Source: Rhizobium sp. G21
GTDB lineage: Bacteria > Pseudomonadota > Alphaproteobacteria > Rhizobiales > Rhizobiaceae
Direction of reading: 5' to 3'
DNA: 64,000 nucleotides
Assembly (NCBI RefSeq): GCF_014158035.1
Contig: NZ_JACFXW010000001.1
Location: 1,054,001 to 1,118,000 of the forward strand
The notes beneath the pieces were generated by a model. That model was not told the DNA's origin. It made no database searches and saw only the letters and a list, made by a program, of their open reading frames with translations. The translations under genes and the position numbers were made by a program. Shown here piece after piece: positions 28,368 to 36,125 of the stretch (within the stretch, counting starts at the first letter, position 1; every line of letters starts with the position of its first letter).

Positions 28368-28775
28368 TCATGACATTGTCAATACACTCACCGCGGCGCG
28401 CACCCCAATCTCGACCACGACAGCCCCGCTCCCCTCCTTCCGCCGTGCGGCGGATGTCCTGAGCGCCAGCCGCGCCAGCCCGCCGCCCTCGAGCGCCAGA
28501 TCGGCGCCGTCGAGCGTCCGGGCTGCGCAGGCGGCGATCGCCTGCGCCTCGGCTCGCCCCGTCGCCCGCGACCAGGCTTCGAAACTCAGCAGATGCTCCT
28601 CGACGCCCTCCGCGAGCGGTTTCGCCTCGCTTTTTGACAGGAGCAGATAGGGCATGGCGCGCGCGCTGCGGCGATGGTCGAATACGCCGTCCGCGCCCAC
28701 CAGCGCCATCAGTTCGGCGTCGGCGGTGAGCCTCGCGAAAACAGCCTTTTGCAGAGGGTTCAAAAACGCGCTCAT
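28368..28775 (-). CDS. GTA g8 tail terminator protein (DUF3168)
   Basis: A 135-residue DUF3168 protein: FLNPLQKAVFARLTADAELM, GVFDHRRSARAMPYLLL and EEHLLSFEAWSRATGRAEAQ are family blocks. It caps the tail tube at the head-tail junction. The start overlaps the g7 stop (ATGA). Confidence 0.92.
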   Translation of the reverse strand: MSAFLNPLQKAVFARLTADAELMALVGADGVFDHRRSARAMPYLLLSKSEAKPLAEGVEEHLLSFEAWSRATGRAEAQAIAACAARTLDGADLALEGGGLARLALRTSAARRKEGSGAVVVEIGVRAAVSVLTMS

Positions 28776-29107
28776 ATCTCTCCCTCCGTCACGCGGCAGA
28801 CGAGAAAGCGGCCGGTCTCATCAGGATCATGCAGCGTGCGGATCACGAACACCCGCCCACCCTTGCGAAAGCGCATGCCGGGTTGGACCACGCCGCTCCA
28901 GCGGATCCAGATGCGATGGGTGATCGTCTGGCGCTCGACGCCGCCGGTTTCCGCGACCGTATCGGCCACCGGCTCGATCCTCGCCCAGAGGCTGGCCGCA
29001 ACGGCGTGACTCCGCGTCACCCCGCCCTGCCCGTCCGGCGTCTCCACGGCTGACTCCAGGTCAAGCCGCACTGTCAATTGCCCGGCGTCGAAGAAGCGCG
29101 TCAGCAT
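28772..29107 (-). CDS. GTA g7 head closure protein
   Basis: A 111-residue phage head-closure/head-tail adaptor: GGVTRSHAVAASLWARIEPV, THRIWIRWSGVVQPGMRF and FVIRTLHDPDETGRFLVC. It seals the capsid portal before tail joining. It lies between g6 and g8 in an overlapping arrangement. Confidence 0.92.
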   Translation of the reverse strand: MLTRFFDAGQLTVRLDLESAVETPDGQGGVTRSHAVAASLWARIEPVADTVAETGGVERQTITHRIWIRWSGVVQPGMRFRKGGRVFVIRTLHDPDETGRFLVCRVTEGEI

Positions 29108-29108
29108 G

Positions 29109-29678
29109 TCAGAGCCTCATCATCCGATAGGGCGCGATCAACCGGTCGTAACCATCCGGCACGCCCGCCGGCTGCATCTCGGTGGAAACGACGGCGCGAA
29201 AGCCGTGCATCAGCGCCACATGCGTCAGCATCGCCCGCTTCAGCGTGTCGGGAATATCGGCGCCTGTGTCGCCGAAGCCGGCGGTAAAATCCACCTCGAC
29301 GCCGTTCACCGCGCCCCGCGTCTCCGGCCGCCGCTTCAGCCACAGCCGCGCCGGCCGCGCCGCGCCGTCGAGCACATGCCCAGCGAGATCGACAAGCCCC
29401 TCGGCGCCGTCGGCGTCGAAGATCCTGACCGCATCCACCGCCGTCACCGGCCCCCGCGCAATCTCGATCAGCCCCGTCTCGGGCCAGCGATCGAGATAAA
29501 GCCGCATCGGCCGGCGGACGAGCGCAAGCCCGCTCACTTGTTCGAGATGCTCGCGCGCGGTCGCGATCAGGCTCGTGATCAGCCCGTCCTCGTCCGTGTG
29601 ATCGATCTTCAGATGCGCCTTGGCCTGGGCGAGTGTCAGCGGCTCGGCGCCGGGCGGCGCGAGGTTGATGATGGTCAT
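29109..29678 (-). CDS. GTA g6 head-tail connector (gp6-like)
   Basis: A 189-residue connector: EPLTLAQAKAHLKIDHTDED, ITSLIATAREHLEQVSGLAL, then DIPDTLKRAMLTHVALMHGF and RLIAPYRMMRL at the end. The start is placed at the ATG at 29678 preceded by AAGGA; a TTG five codons earlier is less likely. It forms the adaptor ring under the portal. Confidence 0.92.
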   Translation of the reverse strand: MTIINLAPPGAEPLTLAQAKAHLKIDHTDEDGLITSLIATAREHLEQVSGLALVRRPMRLYLDRWPETGLIEIARGPVTAVDAVRIFDADGAEGLVDLAGHVLDGAARPARLWLKRRPETRGAVNGVEVDFTAGFGDTGADIPDTLKRAMLTHVALMHGFRAVVSTEMQPAGVPDGYDRLIAPYRMMRL

Positions 29679-29749
29679 GGGAGGTCCTTGCAATGGAAAA
29701 TCATGGGCGTGACGGCGCCAAACCCCGGCGCCGTCAATCTTGCGGGCCC

Positions 29750-30995
29750 TCAGCTCGCCGAAAACTTCACCAGCTTGATCGCCTCGAAATTCTGCACGCC
29801 GCCGCCGACCCGCTTGGTGGTGTAAAACAGCACATAGGGTTTGGCCGAATAGGGGTCGCGCAGCACCCGCACGCCGAGACGGTCGACGACCAGATAGCCG
29901 GCGCGGAAATCGCCGATGGCGATCGCCAGCGCATTGGCGGCGATGTCGGGCATATGCTCGGCCTCGGCCACCGGAAAACCCATCAGCGAGGCCGGCTCGC
30001 CCACCGCCGCCGGCGGACGCCAGAGATAGTTGCCGTCGGCGTCCTTGAATTTGCGGATCGCGGCTTGCGTGGTGCGGTTCATGAGATAGGTGGCGTTCTG
30101 GCGATGGCCGGCCTTCAGCGCATAGGCCGCGTCGATCAGCACGTCGGCCGGACCGGACGACGAGAAAGCGCCCGCCGCGCCGGTGGCGACATAGCCGAGA
30201 TTGCCCCAGCTCCAGCCGGCATTGGCCACCGCCGTATAGGCGAGCACGCCCTTGGGCTTGGACACGCCGTTGCCGGTCACGAAGGCGGCGCTTTCCTGTT
30301 CGGCGAAAGCGATCTCCACCTCCGAAGCAATCCAGTTCTCGATGTCGACGGCGGCGTCGTCGAGCAGCGTTTGCGTCGCCGCAGGCATGGCGTAGAGCTC
30401 CATCGTCTCGAAGGAAAGCTCGGTCAGCGCTGCCGCCGCCGTCTCCGTCCGCGCCGCCGTCTCCGCCGCCCAGCCGGTGGTCATGCCCGAGGTCGAGAAC
30501 GGCTTTTTCAGCACAGGAGTGGAGACCTGCCGCACTGTCGCCAGCGCCCTGATCGGCGAGACCACGGCCAGCCTGCGGCCGATCTCGCCATCGGTCTCCT
30601 CGGGCACGAGATAGCCGCCATCGGCATTCGATCCCGCCGACATCGCCTTCTGTTCGAGCGACCGCAGCCCCGCCTCGTCGCCGCGACGGATATAGGCTTC
30701 GAACGCGCTCTTATGCTCGCCGCGCTCGGCCCCGTCGCGCACCGCCCGAGAGACGCGGCCGCGCCTGTTTCAGCGTCAACTGGTCGAGCATGGATTTCTG
30801 CTCGTCGACCGCCTTGTTGATGCGCTCCACCTTGTCGCGGGTCACGACGTCGGCGCTCAGCTTGCGCTCGATCTCGTCGAGCCTGACGTCATTGGCCTCC
30901 TTGAAGGCGTCGAACGCATGCATGAAGCCGTCAAAGGCGTCCGCAATCGCATCCGGCGCCGCCTTGATCTCGGGGCTCATATGGGCGTGGGTCAT
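29750..30995 (-). CDS. GTA g5 HK97-family major capsid protein (one frameshift)
   Basis: Restored length is about 415 residues. Residues 1-90 are a coiled-coil scaffolding region (AHMSPEIKAAPDAIADAFDG, DVRLDEIERKLSADVV). The mature capsid region has the HK97 signatures MSAGSNADGGYLVPEE, GVSKPKGVLAY and FRAGYLVVDRLGVRVLRDP. Near 30745-30765 the frame changes by a net extra base (or two lost) within a region of G/C runs. The ATG at 30995 has AAAGGA upstream and a strong terminator-like hairpin just before it. g4, normally adjacent, is separated by repeats and an IS element. Confidence 0.9.
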
Positions 30996-31012
30996 TCCAG
31001 GTCCTTTCCATG

Positions 31013-31036
31013 AAAAAAGGGCCCCGAAGGACCCTT
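31013..31036 (-). terminator. Terminator-like hairpin 18 bases upstream of the capsid start
   Basis: On the minus strand AAGGGTCC-TTCG-GGGCCCTT forms an 8 bp stem with a UUCG tetraloop followed by T6. It would stop transcripts arriving from g4 or the IS element just before the capsid ribosome binding site. It could also stabilise a processed capsid mRNA. Confidence 0.75.
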
Positions 31037-31070
31037 GGTGAAGATGAAATTTGAAAATGGGTCCGTGGGC

Positions 31071-31183
31071 GGGGTCGCACCCCTCTCCGCCGTCATCCTC
31101 GCCATTGCGCCGAGAATCTAATAAATCTAACAAAATCAATATTTTGAAGATGCCCTAAACAGGCCCGAGCATGACGGCGGCGG
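31071..31183. repeat. Palindromic intergenic repeat A, copy 1 (degenerate)
   Basis: It begins CTCCGCCGTCATCCTCG and ends GGCCCGAGCATGACGGCGG, the two ends being inverted copies, so the whole unit can fold. It resembles the mosaic intergenic repeats common in Hyphomicrobiales. The middle of this copy is AT-rich and diverged from copies 2 and 3. Confidence 0.7.
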
Positions 31184-31261
31184 CTATTGTGGTCGGTCTA
31201 TGGGCAACGCCTTCTACCCCATGCCGGGACGTTCGCCCCTCCAGAGAGCGGAGGGGTCACA

Positions 31262-31349
31262 CCCCTCTCCGCCGTCATCCTCGGCCTTGTGCCGAGGATC
31301 TAAGCCATCGAACAAAATCAAGGCGTTCGCAGATGCTCGGGCCTGTCCC
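31262..31349. repeat. Intergenic repeat A, copy 2, truncated by the IS element
   Basis: It starts CCCCTCTCCGCCGTCATCC, continues GCCGAGGATCTAAGCCATCG and GATGCTCGGGCCTGTCCC, and then stops abruptly at the left end of the IS. The missing distal arm (CGAGCATGACGG) is present in copies 1 and 3. Confidence 0.75.
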
Positions 31350-32630
31350 ACTGCTGTCCGGTTTAGCCAAAGGGCAGCGGCAGGGCCAATTGTCGGGGAT
31401 CAGAAGACGGTCGTTCCGGCGGTGATTTGAGCGTCGTTAGACTGCGCCTCTCCATGATGTTGAGGCGCACGAGTCGGGCGAAGGCGAGCGGTTGACGGAC
31501 AGCCTGCTGCCGGGATTGCCCCAGGCGCAGCAGGATGTGGGCGATCAGGGCCACGAAGATTTGAATGCGCACGGCGTTCTCCGAGCGGCCGAGAAAGTGG
31601 CGGATTTTCAGGTTCTGCTTGATCCATTTGAAGAAGAGTTCGATCTGCCAACGCTGTTTGTAGAGGTCCGCGATCTCCTCGGCCGGCGCATCGAGATCGT
31701 TGGTCACGAGCCTCAGGATCTTGCCGGTGGACAGCTGGATGGTGACGACGCGCACCGGGTCCTGAAAAGGGTTTTTGCGGCAACTGGCCAAGCGCTCCGG
31801 CAGATGCCCGATGGCGTCGGCAATGATGCCCTCTCGATTGCGGCGGGGCTTGCGGAAGCGTGTTTCATTGTTGAGCCGAAGAGGGGTGTTGGCCTTCAAT
31901 CGGGTGACGAAACGGGCGCCGCATTGATCGATCTTGGCCCACCAGCCGAAGTCATAGTAAGCGAGATCAAAGACATAGGTGACGCCGAACAGGATCGTCG
32001 CGTCCCTCGCCGGCAGGATGTCGTTGGTCTTCTGGCCGGTGATCGCAGCGTCCACGGGCGCATCGGCGAGCGGATCATAGGCGACATGCACCTTGATCGC
32101 CTGCTTGCCGCCGATCATGTCGGCCCAACCGCCGCAGAGCGAGGAGACCTTGATGCGGGTGGCGTCGATGAGGCGCACGCTGTCGCGCATATGACGGCGG
32201 GTGCGCCGGGAGGCGGTCTCGGCCATGCGGGAAAACAGCGCTGCGAAAAGAGCTGCAGGCCGCTTGGCATTGGCGTCGGCCAGGGTGGCGCGGGCAATCG
32301 TGCGTCCGCCGACATGGTAAAGCCGCGTCTTCTGGCTGGCCAGCCCCGCCTCGATCTCCCTCAGGCTGACCGCGCCCGCCAACTGGGCGAACAGCAGCGC
32401 CAGGAACTGGCTTTTGGTCGTCAGTTTGCGGACGCGCCGGTCGGCTTTATGTTCATCCACAAGTTAGTCGAAGAGTGCCCAGGGAATATGCTGTTGAAGC
32501 TGGTGAAAAACGCTATTCTCATGCCGCATGACATTGAGCTCCACTTGGTGTCCAGAACGCCGCGAAACGTCTGAAACCGCGTAGAATCAATGTCATGCGC
32601 CTTGTCCAGAAATTTAAACCGGACAGCAGT
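31350..32630 (-). mobile_element. IS4-type insertion sequence, 1,281 bp
   Basis: Bounded by a perfect 16 bp terminal inverted repeat: ACTGCTGTCCGGTTTA at 31350-31365 and its complement at 32615-32630. It contains one transposase frame on the minus strand. No target-site duplication is visible, and the two flanks belong to different, partial copies of repeat A. That suggests recombination between two IS copies, or a nested insertion, rather than a simple insertion. Confidence 0.9.
31363..32529 (-). pseudogene. IS4-family DDE transposase with an early in-frame stop
   Basis: The frame starts MRHENSVFHQLQQHIPWALF, then a TAA (complement of 32464-32466) interrupts at about residue 22. From a GTG at 32460 it is open for 365 residues: DUF4372-like N-terminus, DDE catalytic blocks with LIDATRIKV, VFDLAYYDFGWW and the Y-(2)-R-(3)-E-(6)-K signature in YKQRWQIELFFKWIKQNLK. 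A CAA-to-TAA change would explain the stop. Re-initiation at the GTG could still give an almost full-length protein, so loss of activity is not certain. Confidence 0.8.
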
Positions 32631-32716
32631 GGCCTTGTGCCGAGGATCTGAGCCATCGACAAAATCAAGACGTTGCAGATGCTCGGGACAGGCCCGAGCA
32701 TGGCGGCGGCGGCAAA
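32631..32716. repeat. Intergenic repeat A, copy 3, truncated at the left by the IS element
   Basis: It begins GGCCTTGTGCCGAGGATC directly at the IS right end and carries the internal segment GAGCCATCGACAAAATCAAG, then GGGACAGGCCCGAGCATGGC. It lacks the left arm that copy 2 retains. Together copies 2 and 3 amount to more than one full repeat. Confidence 0.75.
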
Positions 32717-32740
32717 TATGGTCTTTCCATGGGCCACGGC

Positions 32741-32883
32741 GTGCAAAGCCCCTCATCCCCTAACGGGACCTTCTCCCCGCGCATGCGGGGAGAAGGAGGA
32801 CGGAGCGCCGACATTGCCCCGATCGCCCTTCGCCCCGCAGGCGCGGGGAGAAGGTGGCGGCAGCCGGATGAGGGGCCGTGCAC
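32741..32883. repeat. Palindromic intergenic repeat B
   Basis: Outer arms GTGCAAAGCCCCTCATCC and GGATGAGGGGCCGTGCAC are near-perfect inverted copies. Inner hairpins CTTCTCCCCGC...GCGGGGAGAAGG occur in both halves. This resembles dispersed rhizobial palindromic elements. A shortened copy lies at 61250-61330. The following 170 bases up to the protease gene contain nothing I recognise. Confidence 0.7.
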
Positions 32884-33055
32884 GACGCTTCAACGCGACC
32901 CCAACCACCTAGCTCAGCGCCTCGATCCCCTTGCGCCGGATCAGATCGAGCAGCACCAGCGCCCTATCCGCAATCCCGGCGCGCCGAACGAATTTCGTCC
33001 TCCACCGGGTCATGGAGATGCGCATGCCGACATCCGCCGATCGGCAAACTCTAGT

Positions 33056-33598
33056 TCATTGTGCGACAGCTTCAAGCCGTCGCGTCGCCTCGCGTATCCG
33101 GCCCGCAAGCCCCAGCGCCTTCACCGCGCTCACCCGCGCGCCCGGCAGCATGGGAAAAGTGACGATCGAAATCTCCCAGAGATCCGCCTCAAGGATCCGC
33201 CGCACGCCGCTTTTCGGATCCGCTCTGGCCCGCACCGTCTCGAAGCCGATCGACAACCCGTCGAGCGCTTTAGTGCGCATCAATTCGCGCACCTCCCGCG
33301 CCCGCGCCACGCCGTCGGACAGCAGCCCCTCGACATAGAGCCCGCGCCCATCCTCGCGGATCGTCCGCCACACGCCGATCGGCTCGGCCGGATCATGCTG
33401 ATAGAGCATCCTGACGCCTTCAGCCCCGCGCCGCGCCAGCGATTTCAGAAAGGCCCCGCGCTCGACGCTGTCGCGGCCGAGATCGGTCTCGCCGAACAGG
33501 CTGGCGTAACCGGAAAAGGCGCCGCTGGCGTCCAGCATCTTCAGTTCGGGCAAGGTTAAGCGTCGCCCGGCGCGTCCGCCGATCGCGGTTCTGATCAT
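33056..33598 (-). CDS. GTA g4 prohead protease (HK97 family)
   Basis: A 180-residue capsid maturation protease: FSGYASLFGETDLGRDSVERGAF opens the fold, the catalytic His lies in MLYQHDPAEPIGVW, and Ser lies in DGLSIGFETV, followed by LWEISIVTFPMLPGA. It cleaves the capsid N-terminal scaffold. GGAG lies seven bases before the ATG at 33598. In canonical clusters g5 follows directly; here 2 kb of repeats and an IS intervene. Confidence 0.92.
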   Translation of the reverse strand: MIRTAIGGRAGRRLTLPELKMLDASGAFSGYASLFGETDLGRDSVERGAFLKSLARRGAEGVRMLYQHDPAEPIGVWRTIREDGRGLYVEGLLSDGVARAREVRELMRTKALDGLSIGFETVRARADPKSGVRRILEADLWEISIVTFPMLPGARVSAVKALGLAGRIREATRRLEAVAQ

Positions 33599-33779
33599 GA
33601 TAAAACTCCTGGGTTTTGAGCTGGGCGCGCCGAATTGACAGCCCCTGAAGCCTATGGTGGACTATCGACATGAAGGCGGCTTTTGGTCATCCGACAACGG
33701 AGACAGCGCGCCGGGGTTCACATTAAAAGCTGCTCGACGATTTCGCCGAGGCGGTGTCGAACCTGAGGGGAGAGCCGAT

Positions 33780-34127
33780 TTGACCAAGGTCGATGTCCAT
33801 GTCGCCGAGCCCTTCTCCGCATCCCGGCGTCGCATTCTCGATGCGCTGGCGCAGTCGGACGCCGGCGAGACCGTCGACGAATTCCACATCGTGTTTCCCG
33901 ACTGGACGACGCTCGCCTCGGTCATGACGCCGAGCCGTCTCACGCTGTTGCGCCATCTCCATGCGCATCCCGGGTCCAGCGTCGCGGATCTGGCGCGCGG
34001 CCTCAAGCGCGACGACACGCGGGTGCAGGAAGACGTCGAGGCGCTGACGGCCGCCGGACTGATCGATCGAGACGATTTCGGCCTCAGCGCCGCCTATAGC
34101 GAAATCCGCGCGTCGATTGCGCTGTAA
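33780..34127 (+). CDS. Winged-helix regulator resembling TumA/HVO_A0114 antitoxins
   Basis: About 115 residues from a TTG at 33780 that overlaps a preceding TGA (ATTTGACC), with GAGGGGAGA upstream. The C-terminal half is a winged helix (SRLTLLRHLHAHPGSSVADL, KRDDTRVQEDVEALTAAGLI) of the HVO_A0114-like group often paired with TumE (DUF6516) toxins. In front lies a short frame ending KLLDDFAEAVSNLRGEPI, possibly the tail of a degraded toxin. A read-through start at 33654 is possible. Antitoxin role is inferred. Confidence 0.65.
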   Translation: MTKVDVHVAEPFSASRRRILDALAQSDAGETVDEFHIVFPDWTTLASVMTPSRLTLLRHLHAHPGSSVADLARGLKRDDTRVQEDVEALTAAGLIDRDDFGLSAAYSEIRASIAL

Positions 34128-34140
34128 GGATCCGGCTCGG

Positions 34141-34467
34141 TCAGGAAGGTTCACCCCTTCCCCGCCCCCACCGTTTCGCCAGCCGCTCGATCAACCCCAG
34201 CCCCCACCAGGCGCTCACGCTCACGCCTGCGGCCCCCGTCAGCATCACCTCGGATGGCGAAAGCGACCCGGCCACGCCCATGCGCTGGGCCAGCCACACG
34301 CCGGCCGGGCCGCCGAAGACGACGCCGGCGATCAGGCCGGTGGCGAACCGGGCGGCGGCCTCGCGGGTTCCGCGCGGCAGCATATAGACGAGCGACAGCG
34401 CCGCTCCCGCCGAGGCGCCGGCGGCGCGCTCCATCCAGAAGCCGGGGTCCTGGGTCAGGTCAGCCAT
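34141..34467 (-). CDS. GTA g3.5-like membrane protein (DUF6107)
   Basis: A 108-residue protein from the ATG at 34467: ADLTQDPGFWMERAAGASAG, then hydrophobic segments SLVYMLPRGTREAAARFA, LIAGVVFGGPAGVWLA and AAGVSVSAWWGLGLIERL. It corresponds in place and character to the small gene between portal and protease in Hyphomicrobiales GTA-like clusters. Its exact role is unknown. Confidence 0.75.
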   Translation of the reverse strand: MADLTQDPGFWMERAAGASAGAALSLVYMLPRGTREAAARFATGLIAGVVFGGPAGVWLAQRMGVAGSLSPSEVMLTGAAGVSVSAWWGLGLIERLAKRWGRGRGEPS

Positions 34468-34835
34468 CGTTAACAGTTTCACGGTAAGGTCCATCCAGTT
34501 GTTCAGGCAGGTCATCGGCGTCTCCTCCCGTTCCCGAGGCGGCGCCGCGACGTCGAAAAAGCGAGTCTCCTGAATCGCTTGGCCGAACGCGCTGAGACGG
34601 CGGTTTCACACCGCGCGCGCCCGCCAGAGCCGGGCCTTCACGCGCCTCATGAACCGCCTGCCGGAGCGTGTCTGGCATCCTCTGGAACATCATGATTTCA
34701 TTGTCGTCTTGATCCGCCGCGCCTTTCTCGCCGCCGGTTTCGGCCCCGCTGAGGGCTCTATCATTTTGAGTCAATCGCTCTGGACAAGTCCCTCAAAACG
34801 CTTAGCTTTAGGCTTGAAGCATCAAGGAGCCGCCC
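34468..34835. other. Stretch without a recognised gene between g3.5 and the oxygenase gene
   Basis: A minus-strand frame of 104 codons (34460-34774, TTG start) is open but matches nothing I know, lacks a ribosome binding site and is rich in charged low-complexity sequence. I treat it as non-coding or a remnant. The region separates divergent g3.5 and oxygenase genes and should contain both promoters. Confidence 0.35.
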
Positions 34836-35809
34836 ATGTCCGATTTCCCCGTGATCGATCTCGCCGCCTTCGAGGCCGCCGATCCTGATAAAAAGCGGCA
34901 GATGGGGCGGGAGGTAGACCGCATCTGCCGCGCGTCCGGCTTCCTCGCGGTCGTCAACCACGGGATTTCGGACGAAACCATTTCGAATGCGTGGGCGCCG
35001 CCCGCGCCTTTTTCGATCTGCCCTATGAGCTCAAGGATCAGGCGCGCGCCCCCTATCCGGGCTATCCCTACGGCTATCTCGGCCCGGGCGCCGAGGCGCT
35101 CGCCCGCTCCAAGGGCGTGGAAAGCCCGCCCGATCTCAAGGAAAGTTTCAATGGCGGCCCGCTCTCGGCGCCCGAAGGGCTCACCGATGAAGAGGCGCTG
35201 AATTTCTGCTATGCGCCGACCATCTGGCCGCGCGATCCACAGGGTTTCCGGGGCGATTGGGAGGCCTATTACAGCGCCGTCACCGATCTCGCCGCACGCA
35301 TCATGCGCGTCTTCGCCGTGGCGCTCGATCTCGATGAAGCCTATTTCGAACCCTTCATCGCCAATCCCATCTCGGCGCTGAGGGCGCTGAATTACCCCGA
35401 ACTCACCGCCCCGCCGCCCGAGGGCCAGTTGCGCGCCGGCGCGCATACCGATTACGGCAGCCTGACCATCCTTCTGCCGCAGCCCGGCTCGCGGGGGCTG
35501 GAAATCCTGACGCCGGAAGGCGCATGGCGCGAAGTGCCCCCGTCGACGGCGCCTTCGTCATCAATATCGGCGATCTCATGGCCCGCTGGACAAACGACCG
35601 CTGGGTCTCCACGCTGCACCGCGTCGTCAACGTCCCCCGACCAAGGCGGCCTCGACCGCCGCCAATCGCTCGCCTTCTTCCACCAGCCCGACTGGTTCGC
35701 CGCCATCGAAACCCTGCCCTCCTGCCTGGCGGAGGGCGAGACGCCGAAATACGAGCCGGTGCTGTCGGGGCCGTATTTGATGGGGAAGTTTAGGAAGACG
35801 GTGGTGTGA
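34836..35809 (+). CDS. Isopenicillin N synthase-like Fe(II)/2-oxoglutarate-type dioxygenase (three frameshifts)
   Basis: About 325 residues when restored: SDFPVIDLAAFEAADPD, FLAVVNHGISDE, ARAFFDLPYELKDQA, the metal-binding HTDYGSLTIL, a second His in STLHRVVN, and the co-substrate-binding RQSLAFF. Frame breaks: one G missing at 34992-34994, one C missing at 35537-35541, and a compensating change in the C5 run at 35634-35638. Bacterial members act on diverse small molecules; the substrate is unknown. It sits between g3.5 and the SIR2-STAND gene, on the strand opposite to the GTA genes. Confidence 0.85.
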
Positions 35810-35921
35810 TGGCGGGTATTTGGGCGTGGTAGGGCGGGGGATCCGATAGTGGGTTGGCGCCAGAATCGGACCTATTACGTTCACTGAGTGGCGATTGGTG
35901 TTCGCTGCGAATTAACTACCA

Positions 35922-36068
35922 ATGATCTGCTTATTCAATATCACATCCACAAGCGCAGGGCTTAATATGTCAAGCATCGAAAGACTGGCGATGGAACCCA
36001 ATCGTTTTGACTGCTCAAACTCAATAGCTAAACTAATACAGCTTGTGGAAGATCACTTTTTGCAGTGA
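35922..36068 (+). CDS. Possible 48-residue small protein upstream of the SIR2-STAND gene
   Basis: An ATG at 35922 opens a frame ending RFDCSNSIAKLIQLVEDHFLQ, with a second possible ATG at 35967 (MSSIERLAMEPN). It lies in an AT-rich 280-base interval, 58 bases before the large gene. No family is recognised and no strong ribosome binding site is visible, so it may be only a leader or chance frame. Confidence 0.3.
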   Translation: MICLFNITSTSAGLNMSSIERLAMEPNRFDCSNSIAKLIQLVEDHFLQ

Positions 36069-36125
36069 CAACCCCCACATGTCCGCAGTATTGCTTTGAT
36101 ATGGCGGGCCAACGCGCCTCAGCGC

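Noticed and set aside
29693-30820. 375-codon open frame on the plus strand
   Set aside because: Antisense to the major capsid gene; no recognisable motif.
31071-32883. Clustered repeats considered as a possible CRISPR array
   Set aside because: The copies are long, diverged, palindromic mosaic units spaced irregularly and interrupted by an IS; there are no short identical repeats with regular spacers and no cas genes.
34460-34774. 104-codon minus-strand frame upstream of g3.5
   Set aside because: No family, no ribosome binding site, low-complexity composition; kept only as part of an unassigned stretch.
34836-35809. Beta-lactam biosynthesis suggested by isopenicillin N synthase similarity
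   Set aside because: There is no peptide synthetase or other pathway gene nearby; many bacterial members of this oxygenase family act on other substrates.
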